Positions 1 to 5,446 of a stretch of DNA of 5,810 bases are shown here, piece by piece (within the stretch, counting starts at the first letter, position 1; each line of letters opens with the position of its first letter). The notes beneath the pieces are model-generated. The model saw nothing but the letters and a program-made list of their open reading frames with translations. It did not search any database and had not been told where the DNA came from. Source of the DNA: Chloroflexota bacterium (GTDB lineage Bacteria > Chloroflexota > Dormibacteria > Dormibacterales > Dormibacteraceae); NCBI GenBank assembly GCA_005879675.1, contig VBJE01000346.1:1-5810 (forward strand). Reading direction: 5' to 3'. The position numbers were made by a program, and so were the translations under genes.

Positions 1-560
1 GGCACGCGCTGGACGCGGTGCACGCCGCCCTCGTACTTCAGCTGCGAGTAGGCGCCCTGACCATGGACCTCGAACTCGATCTTGTCGTATCCGCCCATGC
101 CGGTGGGCGAGGCGTCCACGACCTCGACCTTCCAGCCCTTCTTCTCGGCCCAACGCGTGTACATCCGAAACAGGTCCGCCGCGAACAGCGCCGCCTCATC
201 CCCACCCTCAGCCCCCTGGATCTCGACGACGACGTCGCGGTCGTCGTTAGGGTCCTTGGGCAGGAGGAGAACCTTCAACCTCTCGTCGAGCTTCTCGACC
301 TGCTCCGCGGCGCGACGCTCCTCCGAGCGCATGTACTCCTGCATCTCGGAATCTTTTTCGTGCCGCACCATCTCGCGGGCCGATTCCATCTCGTGGCGCG
401 CGCGCCGGTAAGCGTCATAGGCCCCGACGATCTCGCGCAGCGACCGCTGCTCGCGGGCCAGCTTGGTCAACTTCTCATGGTCGCTGGCGACCTCTGGGCG
501 GGCCATCTCGTTTTCGATCTCGCGATAGCGTCTGGCTATCGCCTCGAGACGGTCGATCAT
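1..560 (-). CDS. prfA: Peptide chain release factor 1 (RF1), N-terminal half, cut by left edge
   Basis: RF1 recognises UAA and UAG in the ribosomal A site and triggers release of the finished protein. The frame opens with ATG at 560 and stays open to base 1, giving 186 codons of the usual ~355-360. Residues 1-100 are the charged helical domain 1. It is followed by LLLPKDPNDDRD and the RF1 signature EGGDEAALFAADLFRMYTRWAE (about residues 118-139), then GGYDKIEFEVHG and GGVHRVQRV. GGDEAALFA separates RF1 from RF2. The window stops at the first two bases of the proline codon after HRVQRV, so the stop-codon-reading PxT region and the catalytic GGQ loop lie outside. The ATG shares one base with the stop of the upstream DUF1385 gene (TAATG), so translation is probably coupled. 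prmC, the methyltransferase for the GGQ glutamine, often follows and could lie just beyond base 1 (inference). Confidence 0.96.
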   Translation of the reverse strand, partial: MIDRLEAIARRYREIENEMARPEVASDHEKLTKLAREQRSLREIVGAYDAYRRARHEMESAREMVRHEKDSEMQEYMRSEERRAAEQVEKLDERLKVLLLPKDPNDDRDVVVEIQGAEGGDEAALFAADLFRMYTRWAEKKGWKVEVVDASPTGMGGYDKIEFEVHGQGAYSQLKYEGGVHRVQRV

Positions 561-1537
561 TACGCCGCCGCTCCCGCAGCTTCCTCCTCACCCTGGCGGG
601 CGCTGTTGAAGGCGCAGATCGCGACCTCCAGCATGTCGTCGGAAGGCTCGCGGGTGGTGAACTTTTGCGTCCCGAGCACGGGCAGCAACGCGATCCGAAC
701 CACCGGGTTGTAGCGATGGCGCGCCATGTAGCGGATGAGCTCGAAGCCCGTGCCCGCGATCAGCGGTATGGCGAGCACGCGGCTGGCGATCAACCAGAAG
801 AGGTTCGGGTGGAAGAGCGCCACGATGCTGAACACGATGACGCTGACGACAAGAACGACCAGCAGGAACCCGGTGCCGCACCGCGGATGCAGGGTGCTCG
901 CCCGGCGAACCGCAGGCACGTCGAGCGTCCAGCCCGACTCGAACGCGTTGATCGTCTTGTGCTCGGCGCCGTGGTACTGGAACACTCGCCGCACGTCAGG
1001 CAGCAGGGAGATCGCCGTGAGGTAGCCGAGCACGAGGCCGACGCGGATCACGCCCTCGACCAGCACGAACGTGAAGCTCCCGCTGCGATGGATCGCCAGG
1101 CTCGCCAGCAGCAGAGGTAGGCCGATGAAGAGCGCCAGCGCGAACACGCCGGCCAGCGCGACCGAGCCCGTGATCTCGCGCTTGCCTATCCGCACGTCGT
1201 GGGCGCCCGCGTTCATGTTCGCCGACCAGATGAGCGACTTCATGCCCAGGTGGAGCTGCTCGCCGATGAGCGCAAGGCCGCGGACGAACGGCAGCTTCCA
1301 CACCGGGTTGGTGTAGATGGGCGCCTTCAGCTCGCCGCGGTTGATGACGATCTCTTTGGTGGTGGGCAGGCGCACGGCGACGGCGTAGTGGCGCTTGCCG
1401 CGCATCATCACGCCTTCGATGACGGCCTGGCCGCCATAGAAGAATGGCTCGGCCTTCGGTTTTGGCTCGCTCGCAAGCCGGGCCGGATGGGGAGCTTCGG
1501 CTAGCGTCTCCGCCCCGGTCGGGTCCGGGACTCCCAT
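560..1537 (-). CDS. DUF1385 / YqhQ-family integral membrane protein
   Basis: This 325-residue protein belongs to the DUF1385 family (YqhQ, COG3872), often labelled a predicted metal-dependent enzyme; no reaction is established to my knowledge. Family landmarks are GGQAVIEGVMMRG (residues 35-47), YHGAEHK (188-194), HPRCGTGF (217-224), FELIRY (265-270) and TTREPSDDMLEVAI near the C-terminus. The His, Glu and Cys residues in the middle motifs could bind metal or form an active site (inference). Hydrophobic stretches at about 125-148, 155-178, 222-243 and 245-262 indicate four membrane spans. The first ~30 residues are a Pro/Ala/Lys-rich extension before the conserved part. The ATG directly follows the rpmE stop (TAG|ATG), with no evident Shine-Dalgarno, so it is probably translated by reinitiation from rpmE. 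Its TAA overlaps the prfA ATG. A location between rpmE and prfA recurs in Firmicutes and Chloroflexi and hints at a translation-linked role, unproven. Confidence 0.93.
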   Translation of the reverse strand: MGVPDPTGAETLAEAPHPARLASEPKPKAEPFFYGGQAVIEGVMMRGKRHYAVAVRLPTTKEIVINRGELKAPIYTNPVWKLPFVRGLALIGEQLHLGMKSLIWSANMNAGAHDVRIGKREITGSVALAGVFALALFIGLPLLLASLAIHRSGSFTFVLVEGVIRVGLVLGYLTAISLLPDVRRVFQYHGAEHKTINAFESGWTLDVPAVRRASTLHPRCGTGFLLVVLVVSVIVFSIVALFHPNLFWLIASRVLAIPLIAGTGFELIRYMARHRYNPVVRIALLPVLGTQKFTTREPSDDMLEVAICAFNSARQGEEEAAGAAA

Positions 1538-1747
1538 CTACGCCCGGGTCTTAGCAGCCCGCTTCCGGAACCGCTCGACCTGTCCGCCGGTGTCCACGAT
1601 CCGCTGCGTGCCCGTGAAGAACGGGTGGCAGACGGAGCAGATCTCGGTCTTGAGCTCCTTGCGCGTGGAACCGGTCGTGAAGGTGTTCCCGCACGCGCAG
1701 GTGACAACCGCGTCTTCGTAGAAGGTGGGATGAATCTGTGCTTTCAA
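1538..1747 (-). CDS. rpmE: 50S ribosomal protein L31, zinc-binding type
   Basis: L31 is a small protein of the large ribosomal subunit that helps bridge it to the 30S head. The 69-residue product has the family opening MKAQIHPTFYEDAVVTCACG and the ending TGTQRIVDTGGQVERFRKR. Cys17, Cys19, Cys37 and Cys40 (CAC, then CSVC) form the zinc site of the C+ form, so this is the zinc-replete paralogue and not the zinc-free form induced in starvation. Translation starts at TTG (1747-1745). The choice is fixed by the conserved N-terminus and by a GGAG eight bases upstream. The length is normal for the family. It follows the M50 gene by 24 bases and abuts the DUF1385 gene, so the three genes are probably co-transcribed. 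The first base of its stop codon is immediately followed by the next gene's ATG without any spacer. Confidence 0.97.
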   Translation of the reverse strand: MKAQIHPTFYEDAVVTCACGNTFTTGSTRKELKTEICSVCHPFFTGTQRIVDTGGQVERFRKRAAKTRA

Positions 1748-1755
1748 GGGTTGGA

Positions 1756-1759
1756 CTCC
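1756..1759 (-). promoter_or_regulatory. Shine-Dalgarno GGAG setting the TTG start of rpmE
   Basis: The minus strand reads TGGAGTCCAACCCTTG, placing GGAG eight bases before a TTG. No ATG or GTG in this frame gives the conserved L31 N-terminus, so this site decides the start. Confidence 0.7.
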
Positions 1760-1771
1760 AGGGAGGGTAGT

Positions 1772-2591
1772 TTACCGAGCCAGCGAGATGAACAAACTCT
1801 CGGTCTGGAGCGTCATCACGCCCAGGTAGAGCACGAGCGCCAGCCAGGCCGCGAACAGCGCCAGCCGGGCATTCGTCGGAACCGATGTGTAGTACGGGTT
1901 GTGGGCGTTGCGAAATGCCGCCCGGGCGCTGTTGATGCCGAGTATCGCGACGATGATCAGCAAGATGCTGACGACGTGGAACACCACCGCCAGCACCCCG
2001 ATCAGAACCAGGCCCACGACCTGGAACCACGGAGAGACCGGCGCCAGGATCCAGGCCCCGTCCAGCTGCCAGACGGGCAGCAGGTTGAGCAGGTTGAGGC
2101 CGAAACCGATCAGGGCCGCGAGCAGGAATATCGGGTTCTGCGTCGACGTGTAGAACATGAACGCCACGGTGGCGCCGATCGTGCCCGCGATCGGTCCGGC
2201 GATTCCGATCTTGGCCTGGTTCACAGCGCTCGTCGGATGCTCGCGCTGGAAGATGGCCGCGCCGAGCAACGGGATGAAGATCGGAGCGGTCGCCTGCATG
2301 CCCTGACGCCGGATCTCGACGACGTGTCCCATCTCGTGGACGAAGAACGAGCGCGGAAAACAGGGTGGCGAAAGCCGGGATCTTGAACAGGAAGACCAGG
2401 CCGTACTTGACGACCGCCCAGACGGCCAGGACGGCCGAGCCCAGCCAGCCGAGAACGCTGCTGTTCGAGCGCGCCGGCGCGGGCGAGTAGTGGTACGGGG
2501 ACTGCGGCGGGATGTCCGAGCCGCCCTGCTGGGACGGGGGTGGCGGGATGTACTGGCCGCTGTACGGGGGCTGGTATGGGTCCTGGCTCAC
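1772..2591 (-). pseudogene. Site-2-protease family (M50) membrane metalloprotease, frame broken
   Basis: M50 proteases cut substrates within or near the membrane, using zinc. The gene starts at GTG 2591 with a Pro/Gln/Tyr-rich cytoplasmic tail (MSQDPYQPPYSGQYIPPPPS), then a hydrophobic span and KIPAFATLFSAL. The frame then changes. From about 2347 leftwards the next frame reads SFFVHEMGHVVEIRRQG and continues to TAA at 1772. The second part holds the zinc motif HEMGH (H at 2336-2338), GIAGPIAGTIGA, the loop FGLNLLNLLPVWQLDG with the expected third-ligand Asp, and several membrane spans. Both halves match one protein, but 820 bases is one more than a multiple of three. One surplus base (for example in TTTT at 2357-2360) or two missing bases would explain it. 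Many relatives carry an extra hydrophobic stretch before the HExxH, so a larger deletion is also possible. It may be a sequencing or assembly error and the gene intact; catalytic residues are present. Its substrate is unknown. It lies between a glpX homologue and rpmE, where Bacillus has rho. Confidence 0.8.
2342..2360 (-). other. Frame-change site in the M50 gene
   Basis: On the minus strand the upstream frame reads CTG TTT TCC GCG CTC (LFSAL), while the frame entering HEMGH reads TTT CCG CGC TCG TTC TTC GTC CAC. The shift is +1 (or -2). A run of four T at 2360-2357 is the only homopolymer here. UUU could re-pair perfectly after a +1 slip, but no stop codon or Shine-Dalgarno-like stimulator is visible, so an indel or read error is more likely than programmed frameshifting. 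Confidence 0.6.
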
Positions 2592-2599
2592 TGAATCTT

Positions 2600-2603
2600 C
2601 TCC
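2600..2603 (-). promoter_or_regulatory. Shine-Dalgarno GGAG setting the GTG start of the M50 gene
   Basis: The minus strand reads GGAGAAGATTCAGTG, so GGAG is eight bases before GTG at 2591. The ATG just upstream (ATGGAGAAGATTCAGTGA) meets TGA after five codons and is not the start. Confidence 0.65.
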
Positions 2604-2638
2604 ATTGATACCCGCACCACGGTAGAGCTAATCCCGCG

Positions 2639-2673
2639 CCCTCACCCCGGCCCTCTCCCCTGAAGGGAGAGGG
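2639..2673. repeat. Palindromic intergenic repeat (CCCTCACCCCGGCCCTCTCCC type)
   Basis: The 103-base gap 2592-2694 contains ccctcaccccgg followed by a perfect inverted repeat: ccctctccc (2651-2659), loop ctgaa, gggagaggg (2665-2673). The nine-pair stem is very stable. The wording resembles short palindromic repeats dispersed between genes in many GC-rich bacteria (from memory, no search done). On the minus strand no T-tract follows the stem, so it is a poor intrinsic terminator for the GlpX-like gene, though it could stabilise mRNA ends or attenuate transcription. Only one copy of this type occurs in the window. Confidence 0.65.
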
Positions 2674-2694
2674 TGCCTTTCTAAAGCCCCCTTG

Positions 2695-3732
2695 TCAGGC
2701 GAGGTGGTGGCGCGTGGTCACGCGCCGGACCGTCGCCTGGCGGCTCGACATGACCAGCGACGACGTCTCTGCGAAGCCGCTCCCGAACGCTACCCCCGGC
2801 AGCAGCGGGCCGCCTGAGACCCCCGTGATGGCGACCGCCACGTCGGCCACCGGGGCCAGCTCGGCGAGGCCGTAGACGTGGGACCCCCTATCGCCCGTGA
2901 GCTTCCTCTCGTCGTCGTTGCGCGGCATCAGCCGGGCGACGAACTCCCCTCCGAGGCATCGCACCGCGCAGGCGGCGATGAGGGTCGCGTGGAGGTCGCC
3001 GATGCCGATCGCGGCGTCGATTCCCGTGCCCCCGATGGCGGCCATGACCGCGCTCGCGAAGTCGCCCTCCTCGAGGATGCGGATGCGCGCCCCGGCCGCG
3101 GCGACGTCGGCGATGAGCTCCTGGTGACGTGGACGCTCGAGGATCGCCACGGTGAGGTCCTGGACGCGGAGGTCGTGGGCGAAGGCGATCCGTCGCAGGT
3201 TGTCCGCCACCGGGTCGTCCAGGTCGATGGCGCCGCGCGCGCGAGGGCCGGCGACGAACTTCTCCATCTGGGCGACGGCCGGCAGCGAGGCGAAGCCGCC
3301 TGGCTCGACCGCGACCAGCAGCGAGACAGCGTTGACGTGCCCCCGGGCGACCTGGCTGGCGCCCTCCACCGGGTAGACGCCAAGGTCGACCTTTCTGTCT
3401 CCGCCTCCGATGACTGCGCCGTTGGGCAGGTGCGCCTGCGGACGAGGGCTCAGGACGACGGTGCCGGTGACGCCTGAGGCCTCGAGCGCCTTGCGCATCG
3501 CCTCGCCCGCGGCGTCGCTGACCGCGTCCGCGTCGCCCTTGCCGAGCAAGCCCGCGCACGCCAGCGCCGCCGTCTCGGTCGCGTGGAGAAGCCCGAGTCC
3601 GAGCTCGCCCTCCTCCCCGTTTACGGGGAGGTGGGCTTTTCCTCCCCATTCATGGGGAGGTGTCGGCGAAGCCGACGAAGGGGCCGCCCCCGAGGGGCCG
3701 AAGCCGGGAATCCCGCTCCTCTGCTGCTCCAT
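2695..3732 (-). CDS. Divergent GlpX-type fructose-1,6-bisphosphatase homologue, active site degraded
   Basis: GlpX (class II FBPase) removes the 1-phosphate of fructose-1,6-bisphosphate in gluconeogenesis. This 345-residue protein aligns with it from residue 43 (ELGLGLLHATETAALACAG) through ADNLRRIA (176-183), LTVAILERPRH (193-203), EEGDFASAVMA (221-231) and AITGVSGGPLLPGV to RQATVRRVTTRHH (331-343). Key residues are missing. The acidic GEGExDEAPML segment is replaced by LSPRPQAHLPNGA (94-106). The phosphatase motif DPIEGT reads YPVEGA (120-125), with metal-binding Asp replaced by Tyr. The GGAPEG loop reads GDLHAT (245-250). Asp67 (GKGD) and Glu123 remain. The region after RNDDERK is about ten residues shorter than in E. 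coli GlpX. FBPase activity is therefore unlikely; a regulatory or sugar-phosphate-binding role is speculation. Residues 1-42 are a non-family extension largely encoded by a repeat. The ATG lies four bases after the pyrG stop with no clear Shine-Dalgarno; no later ATG, GTG or TTG sits properly at the family start. Confidence 0.85.
   Translation of the reverse strand: MEQQRSGIPGFGPSGAAPSSASPTPPHEWGGKAHLPVNGEEGELGLGLLHATETAALACAGLLGKGDADAVSDAAGEAMRKALEASGVTGTVVLSPRPQAHLPNGAVIGGGDRKVDLGVYPVEGASQVARGHVNAVSLLVAVEPGGFASLPAVAQMEKFVAGPRARGAIDLDDPVADNLRRIAFAHDLRVQDLTVAILERPRHQELIADVAAAGARIRILEEGDFASAVMAAIGGTGIDAAIGIGDLHATLIAACAVRCLGGEFVARLMPRNDDERKLTGDRGSHVYGLAELAPVADVAVAITGVSGGPLLPGVAFGSGFAETSSLVMSSRQATVRRVTTRHHLA
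3612..3715. repeat. Compound palindromic repeat inside the 5' end of the GlpX-like gene
   Basis: Successive hairpins lie end to end. First, cctccccg-ttta-cggggagg (3612-3631, stem at least 8). Second, cctcccca-ttca-tggggagg (3641-3660, stem 8). Third, gtcggc-gaa-gccgac (3662-3676). Then come gcccc-cga-ggggc and cggga-a-tcccg (3705-3715). The two cctcccc arms are near-copies, so they can also pair across units. The wording (CCTCCCCATTCATGGGGAGG followed by TGTCGGCGAAGCCGAC) resembles a dispersed repeat I recall from intergenic regions of GC-rich proteobacteria; this was not searched. Here it is read in frame as residues ~6-40 of the GlpX-like protein, including PTPPHEWGGKAHLPVNGEEG. It may instead be untranslated if the true start is downstream. 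In mRNA it would fold strongly just after the pyrG stop. Confidence 0.75.
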
Positions 3733-3736
3733 GGTG

Positions 3737-5389
3737 TTAGCCGGCGGGCTCGGTCTCTTGCAGCTCCGCGGGACGAAGCTCCATCTGGTCGCCGCTCTGC
3801 AGGAACGCCGCCTTGACGAAATCGCGGAAAAGCGGATGCGGCCGGTTCGGTCGAGAGCGGAACTCGGGATGGAACTGGCTGGCCACGAACCAGGGGTGGT
3901 CGACGAGCTCGATGATCTCGACCAGACGGCCGTTGGGCGAGAGCCCGCTGAAGATCATCCCCGCCTCGCCCATCACCTCCCGGTATTCGTTGTTGAACTC
4001 GAAGCGGTGACGATGCCGCTCGTAGACGACCTCTTCGCCGTACGCCCTGTGCGCGTGCGAGCCCGGCAGGAGCTTGCACGGGTACAGGCCGAGCCGCATC
4101 GAGGCTCCCATCTGGTCGACGTTGCGCTGCTCGGGCATGAGGTCGATGACCGGCGTCGAGGTGAACGCGGCGAACTCGGTGGAGTTCGCGTCCGGCGCCT
4201 CCAGCTTCTCCCGCGCGAAGTCGATCACAGCGCACTGCATGCCCAGGCACAGGCCCAGGTAAGGGATGCGGTTGTGGCGCGCGTATCGCGACGCCTGCAC
4301 CTTGCCCTCGATGCCGCGGTAGCCGAACCCGCCCGGGACGACGATCCCGGCGACGCCCATCAACGGTGACGTATCGCCCGCGTCGAGCTTCTCCGACGAG
4401 ACCCACCGAATATCGATTTCGAGGTCGTGGTGGATGCCGGCGTGGCGCAGCGACTCGATGACGCTCAGGTACGCGTCCGGAAGGGCGATGTACTTGCCGA
4501 CGATGGCTATCGGCACCGTCGCCCGCGGGTGCTTGATCCTGTCGACGAGCTGGATCCACGGCGCCAGGTCGGGAGCGTGCGCCGCACTGTCGAGATCGAA
4601 GTGCCGTGCCATGACCTTGCCGAGACCCGACGCCTCGAGCATCAGCGGCACTTCGTAGATCGACTCCACGTCAGGCACGCTCACCACCGCCTCGCGCGGC
4701 ACGTCGGTGAACAGGGCGATCTTTTCCTTCAGGTCGTTGTCGATCGGCAGCTCGGAGCGGCAGATGATCGCGTCAGGCTGGATGCCGATGGCGCGAAGGG
4801 CCTGCACCGAGTGCTGGGTCGGCTTCGTCTTCATCTCCTGACCGCGCACGACCGGCACCAGCGAGCAGTGGACATAGAACACGTTCTGGCGGCCGAGGTC
4901 GTTCTTCAGCTGGCGGATCGCCTCGAGGAAGGGCAGGCTCTCGATGTCGCCGACCGTGCCACCCACCTCGACCACGACCACATCGGCCTGGGGATCCTTC
5001 GAGGCGCGGAGGATCTTCTCCTTGATCACGTTCGTGACGTGAGGGATGACCTGGACGGTCGCTCCGAGGTAGTCGCCTCGGCGCTCGCGCGCGATGACGT
5101 CCTGGTAGATCTTCCCTGTCGTCACGTTGGACGCGACGGTCAGGTTCTCGTCGACGAACCGCTCGTAGTGGCCGAGGTCGAGGTCGGTCTCCGCGCCGTC
5201 GTCGGTGACGAACACCTCGCCGTGCTGGTATGGGCTCATCGTCCCGGGGTCGACGTTCAGATATGGGTCGAGCTTTTGCAGGGAGACGGTCAGGTGGCGG
5301 GCCTTCAGGATGTTCCCGATCGACGCCGCCGTGATGCCTTTGCCGAGCGAGGAGACGACACCGCCGGTCACGAAAACGTACTTCGACAT
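3737..5389 (-). CDS. pyrG: CTP synthase (glutamine-hydrolysing)
   Basis: CTP synthase makes CTP from UTP, ATP and glutamine, the last step of de novo pyrimidine nucleotide synthesis. The cytosolic enzyme works as a tetramer. The protein is complete at 550 residues, the normal length. The N-terminal synthase domain (about 1-265) has the P-loop SSLGKGITAAS (13-23, Lys17), TDLDLGHYERF with Asp71 and VVEVGGTVGDIES with Glu141 for Mg-ATP, and KTKPTQHSV (187-194) in the UTP region. The glutamine amidotransferase domain (about 290-535) has the oxyanion loop PGGFGYRG (352-359), nucleophile Cys381 in GLCLGMQC, and His507/Glu509 in QFHPEF. All catalytic residues are present, so it should be active. ATG 5389 is preceded by AGGAGG at seven bases. 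It follows the hydrolase gene after 57 bases, which hold a possible promoter, and it ends four bases before the GlpX-like gene. The G-run initiation signal used for pyrG control in Bacillus is not seen. Confidence 0.99.
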   Translation of the reverse strand: MSKYVFVTGGVVSSLGKGITAASIGNILKARHLTVSLQKLDPYLNVDPGTMSPYQHGEVFVTDDGAETDLDLGHYERFVDENLTVASNVTTGKIYQDVIARERRGDYLGATVQVIPHVTNVIKEKILRASKDPQADVVVVEVGGTVGDIESLPFLEAIRQLKNDLGRQNVFYVHCSLVPVVRGQEMKTKPTQHSVQALRAIGIQPDAIICRSELPIDNDLKEKIALFTDVPREAVVSVPDVESIYEVPLMLEASGLGKVMARHFDLDSAAHAPDLAPWIQLVDRIKHPRATVPIAIVGKYIALPDAYLSVIESLRHAGIHHDLEIDIRWVSSEKLDAGDTSPLMGVAGIVVPGGFGYRGIEGKVQASRYARHNRIPYLGLCLGMQCAVIDFAREKLEAPDANSTEFAAFTSTPVIDLMPEQRNVDQMGASMRLGLYPCKLLPGSHAHRAYGEEVVYERHRHRFEFNNEYREVMGEAGMIFSGLSPNGRLVEIIELVDHPWFVASQFHPEFRSRPNRPHPLFRDFVKAAFLQSGDQMELRPAELQETEPAG

Positions 5390-5396
5390 AGACGAC

Positions 5397-5402
5397 CCTC
5401 CT
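5397..5402 (-). promoter_or_regulatory. Strong Shine-Dalgarno AGGAGG of pyrG
   Basis: The minus strand reads AGGAGGGTCGTCTATG: a full AGGAGG seven bases before the pyrG ATG. It is the best ribosome-binding site in the window and fits an abundant housekeeping enzyme. Confidence 0.85.
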
Positions 5403-5415
5403 GGCGGTTTTTCAG

Positions 5416-5443
5416 ATTTTACCGGAGCGCGAGCAGGACTAAA
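5416..5443 (-). promoter_or_regulatory. Possible sigma70-type promoter upstream of pyrG
   Basis: In the 57-base gap the minus strand has TAAAAT (5421-5416, five of six matches to TATAAT) and, 16 bases upstream, TTTAGT (5443-5438, only three of six matches to TTGACA). The patch is AT-rich against a GC-rich background, and a start about seven bases downstream would give a leader of roughly 20-25 bases ending in the AGGAGG. The -35 match is weak, so pyrG may instead be read from the hydrolase gene upstream. Confidence 0.35.
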
Positions 5444-5446
5444 CGT

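Noticed and set aside
18..713. A 231-codon plus-strand frame opposite prfA
   Set aside because: It lies antisense to clearly recognisable RF1 and DUF1385 coding sequence and has no family motif.
2342..2360. Programmed +1 frameshift in the M50 gene
   Set aside because: The UUU-U slip is possible, but there is no stop codon at the site, no upstream Shine-Dalgarno-like stimulator and no known precedent that I can name for this family.
1551..2591. A 346-codon minus-strand frame running from the M50 start through rpmE
   Set aside because: Only its first ~80 residues look like protein of the M50 family. The rest is Arg/Gly/Pro-rich, out of frame with both the M50 C-terminal half and rpmE, and stays open only because of high GC.
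2651..2673. Perfect hairpin as an intrinsic terminator
   Set aside because: The stem is strong, but neither strand has a T-run directly after it, so I list it as a repeat only.
3410..4369. A 319-codon plus-strand frame opposite pyrG and the GlpX-like gene
   Set aside because: It is antisense to pyrG with all its catalytic motifs; low-complexity composition and no recognisable domain. Other long plus-strand frames (1625-2386, 2878-3477) fail for the same reason.
5390..5446. Bacillus-type pyrG control by reiterative G addition and attenuation
   Set aside because: The gap is too short for a leader terminator and there is no GGGC-type transcription start followed by a hairpin and T-tract.
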